Below are positions 1 to 9,002 of a DNA stretch of 64,000 bases, one piece after another (the stretch's first letter is position 1; each line of letters begins with the position of its first letter). The DNA lies in the NCBI GenBank assembly GCA_031216915.1, contig CM062292.1, positions 69,738,790-69,802,789 of the forward strand, given 5' to 3'. The DNA is from Pictodentalium vernedei (taxonomy: Eukaryota > Mollusca > Scaphopoda > Dentaliida > Dentaliidae). The position numbers and the translations under genes are program-made. The notes under the pieces were generated by a model that saw only the letters and a list, made by a program, of their open reading frames with translations, had not been told where the DNA came from and searched no databases.

Positions 1-75
1 TCTCCCATAAATTGTAACAAGGAAAAGACCTGTGCTGAAGTTGTGATGGCCAAAAATAATTTAGCACTCTACCAG
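1..75. repeat. Partial MITE of the CTCTCCCATAAATTGTAACA family, cut by window start
   Basis: Matches the inner right arm and following sequence of 59545-59760, including TAATTTAGCACTCTACCAGTT here and CAGTACTCTACCAGTTAAAC there. The rest lies outside the window. Confidence 0.55.
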
Positions 76-149
76 TTAAACCAATTAATCACTTGCACAA
101 ATATCTATGGGTAGCTGAATAATTGCCATACTGTTGATGATTTACAGCA

Positions 150-383
150 TTAACTCTTTTGCAATGTAATGGACAAAGCCAGCCAGCACGTTATACAAAA
201 ATCTCCATTCAAATTTTATTATGTTTTCAATTCAATTTTGTCTTAAAAACATAGCTTATGACCCCTCATTGGAACAAGCTCATAAGCTATGTTTTTGAGA
301 CAAAATTGAAATGTTTTAATAATTCATGAATTTATGTTGCAAGTATCATCTGTTTATAATATCCACATTGGGTAAAGGGTCAG
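150..383. mobile_element. piggyBac-type MITE (TTAA-CCCTTT family), degenerate ends
   Basis: TTAA at 150-153 followed by CTCTTTTGC; the other end is GGTAAAGGG TCAG (371-383). The centre is the family palindrome, with AAACATAGCTTATGACCCCT facing GAGCTCATAAGCTATGTTT. The right TTAA has mutated. Confidence 0.65.
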
Positions 384-719
384 GAATTACCATTTCCAGC
401 TACAGATGCAGTGTAATGTTCATGCAAGTGAACAAGTATGTCTGCATGTATCATGCATGCTTTACTGTCTCATATAATTGATGTGAGTCAGTGTGACGAT
501 GTTTGTTTGACTGTTTTTGAGGAAGTTTGTTCCTTTGTTAACCCATTAAATACAGTAGTTCAAAGTAACGATCAATCAATCAATTACTCTTTTGATTGAT
601 CAAGACATTGATCATTGGTTAATTGATTAATCGGTTAACCTTTTCAGCTCTAGTATGGCATAATAAGCCTGACACAATTTTTTGTTCATCTTCTCATTAA
701 TACATTTGCATTTCCATTT
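384..719. other. Intron upstream of first exon, nothing recognised
   Basis: Includes an imperfect inverted AATCAATCAATTACTC/TTAATTGATTAATCGGTTAA region (about 570-640) but no coding or clear element boundary. Confidence 0.4.
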
Positions 720-721
720 AG

Positions 722-807
722 TTATAAAGAAGGGAGCGAGGTTTTAGTAGATACAGCATTGGGAGTTGCTCGAGCTTATATCAACACAGGTGCAGAGGAA
801 ACCGAAG
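722..807 (+). CDS. TTC23: Exon of TPR-repeat host gene (TTC23/TTC23L-like), first of four seen
   Basis: An 86-nt internal exon. It follows a pyrimidine-rich acceptor ending AG at 720-721 and is followed by a GT donor at 808. It begins with the last base of a codon, reads 28 open codons (helix-like: KEGSEVLVDTALGVARAY), and ends one base into a codon. That phase exactly matches the exon at 21869, which starts with two bases that complete an Ala codon. The sequence looks like one helical hairpin of a tetratricopeptide repeat. Together with the other three exons it recalls TTC23/TTC23L, a TPR family in which TTC23 is linked to the primary cilium (established knowledge of the family, recalled and not searched). 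Upstream exons must lie before the window. The symbol is my best reading; the paralogue TTC23L or another TPR protein is possible. Confidence 0.7.
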
Positions 808-1059
808 GTTTGTGGTTAGAATATTTTATTCAACTCTTGATTAATCATCTGTATCATCATTTCTGTTAGTCCTTTACCAAACATGATGATCATGCTATCA
901 AAAAAATTTTGGGTAAGGTTACACAAAGTAGGTCATGTTTTTTAACTCTCATGCTGCTGGTGGCAATTCCTGCAGAAGACAGGAAATTTCTTGCCATTTA
1001 GATAAGTAAAATTTGAGGTAATTTAACCAAATTTTTCGACAGTCAATATGACAATGCAG

Positions 1060-1250
1060 GATGGTCTGAGAAACAGATTTTTTTTTTTTAAGCCTAACTC
1101 CAGACATTTTTGTCTTTAGCTTATGACACCTCATTAGAATGAACTGAATGAGTTCTATCCGAAAGGTCATAAGCTATTTTTTGGAGAGGCAAAATTGAAA
1201 AAGAAGTAAAATTTGAAAACCAATTTTTATACGCCCGTTTTATACTGTTG
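1060..1250. repeat. Hybrid remnant of two MITE families
   Basis: GAGAAACAGATTTTTTTTTT and TAAGCCTAA (end of the 13804-14203 family) abut a decayed piggyBac-type palindrome (TTTAGCTTATGACACCTCA facing GGTCATAAGCTATTTTTTGG). Confidence 0.5.
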
Positions 1251-1404
1251 ACAGTTCAATGAAAAACTTTAACGTGCGTATGAATACATATCGACTGGTG
1301 AGAGTGATACACCAGTGCCTTACCTGAGGTGAATTCATATAACCGAATATTTCCACCAGCATGATAGAAAAAAAATGTTTAAATAAACTTGTTTGTTAAA
1401 CTTT

Positions 1405-1600
1405 GCAATTTATTAGAGAGTGCCAAGAGGTACTCTACAATAAATTGTAGCAAAACAATTATTTATGAACAAATTCTTGATGAACTAAGGCACCTTTTGC
1501 TGGTAGTATAGGATTTTTGAAAAAAAATACTCATGTTACAAATCACCTTTGAAAAATAATTTAGAACCCTACCAGTTAATGCCTTCAGAACCTTGAAAAA
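1405..1600. repeat. MITE of the CTCTCCCATAAATTGTAACA family, diverged
   Basis: Contains a degenerate palindrome (GAGAGTGCCAAGAGGTACTC, 1416-1435) and downstream GAACCCTACCAGTTAA, as in 1-75 and 59545-59760. Confidence 0.45.
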
Positions 1601-1634
1601 AGTTTGCTGTTTGATATGGTGCTTGAAAGGCACA

Positions 1635-1712
1635 GTGGAGCTCAGTTAATTGAATAACCATTTAGCCAATATTAAGTATTCAATTAACAGGAATATTCAA
1701 TTAACCACAATG
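1635..1712. repeat. pogo-type MITE fragment
   Basis: Terminal part only: CACAGTGGAGCTCAGTTAAT and ATTCAATTAACAGGAATATT match the left end of 3284-3712. Confidence 0.6.
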
Positions 1713-1805
1713 TGGTAATTTTGTTACATCATTCTTATGATGAACTGATGAGCAAAGATAAATTTATGCTTCATATCTTCAAATAGTCAAATTCCATGCA
1801 GTACA

Positions 1806-2031
1806 GCCACTGTGGACTGGTCACTTTCCATGGGTGGGCACGGGTGGACACAATAATATTAGATTGCAAACACTAATTATAGACATACTCATCAAAAATT
1901 TAATGAAGCACCGGGTATGAACCCGGTGCTTCATTAATTAAAATCTTGCTTATGATGATTTTTATTACCTGAAGAAACACATGCATGCACAGCACTGTCC
2001 ATGCATGGATTAAGACTAGTCCACAGTGGCA
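1806..2031. mobile_element. MITE with GCCACTGTGGAC terminal inverted repeats
   Basis: GCCACTGTGGACTGGT at 1806 faces ACTAGTCCACAGTGGC ending about 2031. A nearly perfect palindrome sits in the middle (1898-1943: AATGAAGCACCGGGT facing ACCCGGTGCTTCATT), possibly itself a nested palindromic element. No coding. Only one copy in the window. Confidence 0.65.
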
Positions 2032-2032
2032 G

Positions 2033-2282
2033 GCCTGAAAATAAGCAGTCTGACATTTGCAAAATGAGGTCCCCAGAGGGTAAATTTGATGATGCTATCC
2101 ATACAGTGGGCCAATTTATCCTCTGGGTACCTCTTTCTGTTTAGTTTTGAGACCCCAATTTAGATTGAGGTTCACAGAGGGTAAATTTAGTGATGCTACC
2201 CTGCTGTGCAGGGTAGCATCACTAATTTCACCCTCTGGGGACCTGATTTTGCAGATGACAGTGCTTATTTTCTGACTTGCAT
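2033..2282. mobile_element. MITE, AATAAGCAGTCTGACATTTG family, copy 1
   Basis: Inverted ends of about 55 bp: ATAAGCAGTCTGACATTTGC with AATGAGGTCCCCAGAGGG faces CTCTGGGGACCTGATTTTGC with GCTTATTTTC. It has an inner palindrome, GCTACCCTGCTGTGCAGGG. About 250 bp, non-coding. Other copies at 2549, 28627 and 38718. Confidence 0.8.
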
Positions 2283-2402
2283 GGTGGCTGTGCTGTAGCT
2301 GTTAAATGGAGGGAGAAAGATAGCGATAAACGTTTATAGTGATAGATACAAATATGTCTGTTACTAAATAAAAGAAAAACAGATAATAAACTAACTCATT
2401 AC

Positions 2403-2548
2403 AGTGGAACCCATTGTATTGGACATATTTCTTAATTGAATAACACTGTTAATTGCATAAACACTAATATCTTAAGTACAAATATGACTTGTTAACTGCA
2501 TATAGGTTGTAGAGAATCTGTAAATTGAATAAAACATCTTGTATATCC
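2403..2548. repeat. pogo-type MITE fragment interrupted by the next MITE
   Basis: CAGTGGAACCC followed by the AATTGAATAACACTGTTAAT type of sequence, matching the left end of 27916-28346. It runs into the MITE beginning at 2549. Confidence 0.6.
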
Positions 2549-2802
2549 CCAAGTCTGGAAATAAGTAATCTCTCATTTGTAGAATGAGGTCCCCAGAGGG
2601 TGAATTTGCTGATGCCATCCCATACACTGGGCTAGAATCCACCAATTTATCCTCTGGATACCTCTTCTGTTCAGCAAGCTTAAGACCTGGATTCAGATTG
2701 AGTTTCACAGAGAGTAAATTTAGTAATGGGTAGCATCATCAAATTCACCCTCTGTGGACCTCCTTCTGCAGATGGCAATCTGCTTATTTCCAAGCTAGGA
2801 TA
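2549..2802. mobile_element. MITE, AATAAGCAGTCTGACATTTG family, copy 2
   Basis: Same structure as 2033-2282 (GGAAATAAGTAATCTCTCAT; GAATGAGGTCCCCAGAGGG; ending ATGGCAATCTGCTTATTTCC). It is inserted after a pogo-type fragment. Confidence 0.8.
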
Positions 2803-3015
2803 TCTTCCCCATATTTATACACCTATTTGGCCACATACTACAGACAACGTAAACATTTATTCTATTATATTCTATGAGCTTTGTTAAACATGTTGTAATA
2901 GAATAAATGCCCAATTTATCACTAGAATATATGAAAAACGATGAGATTTCTGTCAACTGGTTGCATGATGGAAGCCCTTATTTGAGCCTTATTCGGAAGA
3001 GCAGATACAACATCT

Positions 3016-3250
3016 GTACCTTTTACCTACAAATAGGCCCCACCTCCCCTGTAATTTCCAAATTGAGCAGCCGAAAAAAATTACATCTCAAAACATATCT
3101 ACAAAACCATATCATGTGACCTCTGATTTGGAATGAGCTTGTCAAGCTCATTCCAACGACGGCTTACATGATATGGTGGTTGAATTTTTTTGAAAAATTT
3201 TGAAATATAAAATTTAACGTAATAAATTTTGATATTGTGTGAAGGGTTAA
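3016..3250. mobile_element. piggyBac-type MITE, diverged
   Basis: Palindromic core ACCATATCATGTGACCTC facing ACATGATATGGT (3105-3178); right end GAAGGG followed by TTAA (3247-3250). The left end has decayed (CCTTTTACCTAC at about 3018). It belongs to the ATATCATGTGACC subfamily with 29861, 41566 and 49338. Confidence 0.65.
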
Positions 3251-3283
3251 AAACATCATGTTTTATTGATGTGTTTCGTATTA

Positions 3284-3712
3284 CAGTGGAACCCTGTTAA
3301 TTGAATAGCCTCTTTGCCAATGGAAATTGTTCAACTAACAGGAGTATTCAATTAACAGGGATTGTGTCACTTTCCTGTATTCTAGAGATAAACTTAGCAT
3401 TTATTCTATTATATCTTGTTTGACAGAGCTCCATGAGCTCTGTCAAACACGATATAATAGATTAAATGCCTGTATTGGATGTACTGAGGCCAAATGGGTC
3501 TATAAACAAAGGAAAATTGGGGAGAGTCATGGTAATTTCTCGACATGTTACAAGAATTTTTATTCAATTAACAGGAGTTTACTCTATAACCTATATTCAA
3601 TTAACAGGTCAAATTTGTACTGGAGTTATAGTAAATGGTTTTGTGTTGGGAAATTATATTCAATTAACAGGGATATACAATTAAAAGATATCTAATTAAG
3701 TGGGTGCCACTG
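3284..3712. mobile_element. pogo-type MITE, full length
   Basis: TA before CAGTGGAACCCTGTTAATTG at 3284; inverse end AGTGGGTGCCACTG at 3712. A central palindrome (3400-3470, ATATCTTGTTTGACAGAGCT facing AGCTCTGTCAAACACGATAT) is flanked by repeated ATTCAATTAACAGG. 429 bp and non-coding; the open frames across it are by-products of repeats. CAGTNGAACC ends with TA targets suggest pogo/Tc1-mariner mobilisation (inference). Confidence 0.8.
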
Positions 3713-3888
3713 CACCTTTATTTAGTATGCACTGATTTGCCTAGGTACAAATTATGGGGGAGTGCCTGTTGGCATCCAGATCCAGGGGTAATTGAATTAG
3801 GTGTAAATTAGTATGTGTTTCAATCATCTTGGATCTCACCTGATTTTATTTAACTCTTTTGGGGGTTTTGTTTGCTGGAATATTATTA

Positions 3889-4023
3889 GTTATCCTTGTG
3901 TTTTCCAGGGTGTATGAGAATTTACTCCGGTTTGGGAACTCATACTCCCTGGACGAAGCTGAAGGGTGTAAGAGTTCCCAGACTGGTGTAAACTCCCATA
4001 CACCCTGGAAAACACAAGGATAA
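3889..4023. repeat. Palindromic MITE-like inverted repeat
   Basis: TTATCCTTGTGTTTTCCAGG with GTGTATGAG at the left faces CATACACCCTGGAAAACAC with AAGGATAA at the right, around an imperfect inner palindrome. 135 bp; a foldback element. Confidence 0.7.
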
Positions 4024-4128
4024 TGGATTTATTTCCAAGAATTTTGATGTAATTAATACTTGAACTACATTGTTGGCAAAAACTGACAGAAAATTTGGGC
4101 TTTGTAAGTTTCTTAATAAAACCAGACA

Positions 4129-4182
4129 AATATGGATGTCATTGGAACTGTCTCGATGAGCCATTTCCAATGACATCCATAT
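4129..4182. repeat. Palindrome
   Basis: ATATGGATGTCATTGGAA faces TTCCAATGACATCCATAT around an 18-bp spacer. Inner part of an uncharacterised foldback element. Confidence 0.7.
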
Positions 4183-4476
4183 CTGTAATATTTTATTGCA
4201 CATAAATATTAAATTTCCTATTTTTGTTTTTGTTCTGACATAACTGAGCAGAAGATATGAATTAATAATTAAAAATGGGTACTTTTTTTTTGCCAAAAAG
4301 CCTGCTATTGTGTATTCTTGTTTTTAACCACAATGTAAATAAAAGGTACTATGGATTGCAAGTTACACCGTACCTCTCAGCCATTCAAAACACAGTATTT
4401 TGTTTCATTTAGAAATAATTACATTTATCCAGAAATTAATTTGCAGACCAATTATAATGTGTTCACTTTATACACC

Positions 4477-4513
4477 CCCCCCCCCCCCACACACACACAC
4501 CCACCCACACCCC
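4477..4513. repeat. C-tract and CA microsatellite
   Basis: A run of Cs followed by (AC)n and ACCC units; low complexity. Confidence 0.85.
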
Positions 4514-4539
4514 CCTGGCATGAAGAATGCATCACATTT

Positions 4540-4760
4540 TACATAGTTTTCTGTTTTTATCACCAAGCCTCTATGAACCTGATCGATTTCAAATTCAGCA
4601 GGTGATGTATTTCTGTCTGATATAACTAAATCGACATGTTTGGTGGCAGTATTTTGTGTTCTTCCCAAAAATCTTCAATTGTGTAGCATCCTGAGCTATT
4701 CTGTATACAGACATGAGCTATTCTGTATACAGACATGAGTCACCATTAAAAATCCCATAG
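4540..4760 (-). repeat. Dispersed repeat family D, copy 1 (left flank of DIRS)
   Basis: Shares GATATAACTAAATCGACATG-type sequence, a TTTGGTGGCAGTATTTTG stretch and a GCATCCTGAGCTATT stretch with 12595-12725, and in inverse orientation with 37385-37515 and 38010-38170. No coding. A 21-bp tandem duplication (GAGCTATTCTGTATACAGAC type) lies at 4692-4738. Confidence 0.7.
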
Positions 4761-4860
4761 ATAATGATTCCTTTAAAGATGTCATCCAAAGAGATAACAA
4801 ATATCAGGATATCAGAATTCTTAATTATAATTTGAGTTCTTTTTGTCTTGATGTTCCCTA

Positions 4861-5102
4861 TTTCTTTTCAACCTACTCACAATTGTTTACAATTGGCTGT
4901 AACATAAGTGCAAGCCCTACTTCGGAACCAAATCAAGCTTTTAGAATCTTTTCCAAACGAGTTGGAAAAGTACTAGAGAGCTAAAGCACGAAAAGATCGA
5001 AAAAAGGGTCGAGCGAGACCAGCGCTCGAAATTACAGGTACTCTCTCTGCACACCTCTTGCATTTACCGAGCGCATGCACAACAACCGTGACGTCAATTC
5101 CT
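4861..5102 (+). repeat. DIRS left inverted terminal repeat
   Basis: Reverse complement of the right end with few differences: for example CAATTGGCTGTAACATAAGTG here pairs with CTTATGTTACAGCCAATTG at 12484-12502, and CCGTGACGTCAATTCC at the inner edge pairs with GGAATTGACGTCACGG at 12290-12305. The outer 20 bases differ between the two ends, as is usual in DIRS elements where the right repeat is extended. A palindromic CGAGCGAGACCAGCGCTCG-type segment lies near 5011-5030. Confidence 0.92.
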
Positions 5103-6442
5103 TTATATTTTTATACTGTACCAATGACCCAGACATAGCTGGTGATAACTCTTAAAATATAGGGCCAAACACAAATTTTGCCCCCCAATCCCCAAAATTT
5201 GCATCTAAAACCAAAGAAAACATGTCCTGAAAGGTCCTCCACACTTTGCCCCTACTGCGCATGCGCAGTGTCAAGGACATTCTGAAATTGGCGCCATTAA
5301 TCATTCTAAGTTTGGCCCTTCATCAGTTAACACCTGACTGATCTTTGTGCTTATAAATCTCAGTTTAAATGATGCCAGACACATAAATATTAGTGAAATG
5401 GTGATTCTAAGGAGGATAGAGAAGGAGGAGAGGAAAAAAATGTGTGACAGAATATTATCAGGGCTGTAACTTAAAATTTTTTAATGAAATTATGTTAAGT
5501 TACCTATTTTCAAGGCAGCAGCCATTTTGTTGTCATTCTGATTATTTAGTTACACTGTTTTTTAAGTGTTTTCCTCTCTCCCTGTCCTTTAAGTCCCCCC
5601 TTGCTATTCTCCCATGCTTTTGGCATAGTTTTTGTAATTATTATTACTAAATTTTCTTGGGAGTTTTAGCTGAATAACAGAATGAATTCTGTTCTTTTCC
5701 CCATGTTTACGTCTTCACCTACGGGTGGTTAGGCGTTGTGTTCTGCATCTACCATCTGATGTTCTGCAGTTTCTTCCCTGGAAGTCTCTGTTTTGCATCA
5801 GATAGTGTATTTTTGGTAACTGATTTCGGGCCTGGGTGCCTGGAGTCTTATTTTAGTGTTTTTACACTCATTGTTTACATTTACAACAGCCCTCTGTGTG
5901 AGGGGGGGATTTCTGGAAAATAATATCTTGATGTTATTTTAATCATAACTAGATACATTATTATTGTTCGTAAGTGTTGAATAAATTGTTTAAAATATTT
6001 TTAAAATTTTTGTCCACACTTAGGCTTGAGATCCATTGGGGCTCAACGTTACTTTTCAGAAACTTGGGCTGTTCTGAAAAAATATTTTTTCAAAATATTT
6101 TGATTTCAATTATTTTTTCTATATTAATGGATCATATTATTATTATGTATTTTGATTGCCAGGGGTTAGTGCGAGTACCAGGACTTGTTTTCTTTTCACA
6201 TTGAAAGGATATTGATCAATTGTATTAAGAGGAAGTCTTCCTCTGACTTTATAATCATTCTATATGTGGTCAGTGTACTCGCATTAACTCCTGTTCTGTA
6301 TCGTATGATTTCGATGACAATATGGGAAGCGTATGTCACGGTATGTTATTGGGGATTTGGACACTCCGGTCCTTTCCCCGCAGGGTCACTCTACTTTATC
6401 AATTTCTATTTCAGACGATCAAGATTAGGGTGATGTATCTGT
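5103..6442 (+). other. DIRS 5' non-coding leader, AT-rich
   Basis: About 1.3 kb between the left terminal repeat and the duplicated leader segment. No coherent long reading frame is present; short frames (for example 5738-5923 and 6185-6433) have no recognisable domain. An unusually long leader for a DIRS element. It may include promoter or processing signals, but I can point to none. Confidence 0.5.
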
Positions 6443-6690
6443 GATGTCTTCCAACAGTGTGCCTCCGTCGTCACAATTAATGAAGGGCTAGCGGAAAAGT
6501 GCTCATGTAAATACGCCAATTGCCTAAGAGGACCCTAGTAGGTTCGACGGCCTTTGACGTCTGCTAGCTCGCCCGGTGTAGCGTCGATTCACCGAATGGT
6601 TCGGCAGCCGGGTTCGTCCATTGCGGTCTAGAAGGAATTTTGGGGTGATGCGAGCACTATAAATTAACCTAATGCACACCCAGTGACGGC
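6443..6690 (+). repeat. DIRS leader duplication, copy 1
   Basis: About 240 bp closely similar to 7572-7807 in direct orientation. Shared stretches include GTGTGCCTC-GTCGTCA, GAAGRGCTAGCGG, CACCGAATGGTTCGGC/CATCGAATGGTTCGGC, GCCGGGTTCGTCC, GGGTGATGCGAGCACT and CACCCAGTGACGGC. The second copy lies directly before gag, so the first probably marks an older gag start region separated by about 0.9 kb. Confidence 0.85.
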
Positions 6691-7571
6691 GGATCGGAGG
6701 GAGAACGGAGGAAGCCTTTTAGTCCGGTTCATAGCTCGTTCCGGTCCATCCGGACGGCAAGCGAGAGAGGCCCCTCTCTCGTTCAACAACATCTGGCCCC
6801 AGATGTTGTGGTACAAAATGTGTCGCAAGCGGAGCATACGTCCGTCGCTCAGGACGCTCCGTTGTATAGGCAGTCCGCGGAGACTGCTAAGGCTTCCTTT
6901 TCTCGTCAGCGCACACGACCGCACCTTGGCTGCGTGACCGCCGATATATTACCAGCTTCGCCGATCAAGGATTCTTCGGCGACCAGGTCACACCATCCGG
7001 TAGCCAGGGACACGAGGCCTGCAGACTCCGGACGTTCGCATAGGAAGTGTGCGGGAGTCAACGTACACGGAGCTTCCGGCGGCAATGCATCGTAAGACCG
7101 CTACTGCACAGGCCTCGGGAACGGACGTGCTTTCCTTAATAGCACAGTTTATCGCAGCATCCCAGCATCAACTGAATCTGTCGCATATATTTTATCCGAC
7201 GATGCTGGGTCGGGACGCTCCGCGGAAGCGGGTACGGACGTCCGAAAGTTTCATCCGGTCCGACGGGATACCGAAAGGGATTTGGAGGATTTCGAGCTTT
7301 CCCTTTTGGAACAACATATGCTGTTGTGTATGTCATCTGACTTGGTCTCCTACAGCTTCTTTCGTCGGACCAGAATGATGCGATGCCGAATAAGAAACTG
7401 ATAGCGTCGGTGGACTTAGAAATTTTTGGTTCGGTTCAGGGACATCGTCCCTCAGTTCCGACATAGTCCAATAATGTCACACAAACTTTCGAATTATTGA
7501 ACGACGCTATATATATTATTATTTTATGCTTGCTATATCCAAGCATTTCTGGTTTCTTGTTCGCAGAGTTA
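6691..7571 (+). pseudogene. GC-rich, formerly coding-looking segment between duplicated leaders (gag-like N-terminus?)
   Basis: GC-rich segment unlike the AT-rich leader, with short open pieces in several frames (6808-7095 and 7049-7378). They are rich in S, R, A and T and end in an acidic or hydrophobic stretch; a third frame around 7250-7380 reads RRDTERDLEDFELSLLEQH. Its position just after a leader copy matches that of gag after the second copy, so I infer a decayed or duplicated gag N-terminal region. No domain is recognised. Confidence 0.35.
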
Positions 7572-7807
7572 TGGAGATGTCTTTCAAAAGTGTGCCTCTG
7601 TCGTCATAGTTAATGAAGAGCTAGCGGCAATAAGTGCTCATGGAATATGTCTATCGCCTACGGAGTGACATTCGCTAGCTCACCCGGTGTAGCGTACATT
7701 CATCGAATGGTTCGGCTGCCGGGTTCGTCCGTTGCGGTCTAGGAAGGAGATTTGGGTGATGCGAGCACTTTAATTACTTTAGTACTCACCCAGTGACGGC
7801 AGATTGA
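7572..7807 (+). repeat. DIRS leader duplication, copy 2
   Basis: Direct repeat of 6443-6690, ending at an in-frame TGA (7805-7807) that precedes the open gag frame. Divergence between copies is substantial (many substitutions and small indels), so the duplication is probably older than this insertion and a property of the family. Confidence 0.85.
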
Positions 7808-9002
7808 GGACAGGCTGTTTTGGCGCTCACCCGGTTGCTTTCTGGCAACCCTCAAGTTGGCCTCCCTGTGCCTCCTGAGGCACAACCTTCTTTGGTCGGT
7901 CGCCGAGATGTCTCGCCTGGCCCCGTGGATACTGCACAGTATTCACAGGAGGTTTCTGCTGGTCAGCCCGAGTTGGGCTACGTCTCCTCTGCTACGGAGG
8001 ATGACGAGTATCTTGAAGGTGATGGGGCCCCCCTCGTCAGTCTTGGGGCAGGCTTTGGATTTCGTCTTTGGCTTATTGCCGGACGTTCAACCTTCCGACC
8101 AGCCTTCTGTGAGCGTTCGGCCGCGGTCCACTGTGGAGCGCCGTAATCCTGTTGAGCCTTCTAGCTCCGGGGCTTTGCGTCCTCTGCAATCGGCTCAGGT
8201 TGTTGAGTCCTTCCAGGGCTTAGACGCCAAAATGCGTTCTAAGGCCCTCAAGGGTTCCTTCTTTTCTAGAGCTGATGCCTTTCTGCCTCCATCGCGGTTT
8301 CGTGTGTACGATTCCGTCTCTCCACCAGTCTTCCAAGGGATGACTACTGTGGATGAGGATTCTTCTTCCCTTGGGTTGACTAAGCCTAAGTTGGCAGTTC
8401 TCCCGATGTTGGTAGTTGAGTCTATGGTGGGCCTGTCCCGAGAGATGCTGGGTATGCTATCTCTCGCGGACCATGTCGTCGCTGCTCTGGCTGAATATTT
8501 TCCACCAGGGGAGTTTGATGATGCTCAGGTGCCTTTTCGCGTTTTGTCACAGGCTCTTATGAACTTGACACACGCTCACGCCTGTAACACGGCTCATTTG
8601 GAGCTGGCACGCCGGGTTGCGGTGTTGGATTCTTTACCATCCCTTCCTTCTGAGCAACGTGCTGTTCTGAGGTCTGCCTCTTTGGTGGGACCGCAGTTGT
8701 TCCATGGTTCCGTGGAAGCTGTTCGTGGCGAAGTTCTTCGTCATTCGAAGGACCAGCTTTTGCTGAGACAGCTTGACCAACCTGCTGCTGCGGGTGGGGG
8801 TCGTTCCAGGCCCGCCAAGCGTGCTGCTGCGTCTGCCTCGTCGGCGACGTCGGCTACGCCTTCGGCTACGTCTGCTCCTTCTGCTCATAAGAAGCGCCGA
8901 CGTGGCCAGGCTCACTGGCAGCCTCAGGCTGGAAAGTCTCAGGACTCGGTCACTTCCCGAGGTGGTTTCTCCTCTCGGGGGCCTCGTCGAGGCCGCAAGT
9001 GA
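7808..9002 (+). pseudogene. DIRS gag-like ORF1, one frameshift
   Basis: Open from 7808 in one frame (PPEAQPSL, then acidic YVSSATEDDEYLEGDGAP) and continuing from about 8034 in the next frame (VLGQALDFVFGLLPD, AKMRSKALKGSFFSRADAF) to the stop at 9000-9002. The switch falls in a G4C6 run at 8023-8033, so a one-base indel is the likely cause. The C-terminus is Ala/Ser-rich and ends in a strongly basic tail (HKKRRRGQ, then RGPRRGRK), typical of nucleic-acid-binding gag proteins. No ATG is seen at the 5' end and the true start is unknown. The end overlaps the pol frame. Confidence 0.7.

Noticed and set aside
3420-3695. A 91-codon frame with repeated YSINRS-type motifs
   Set aside because: The motif comes from the repeated ATTCAATTAACAGG blocks of a pogo-type MITE.
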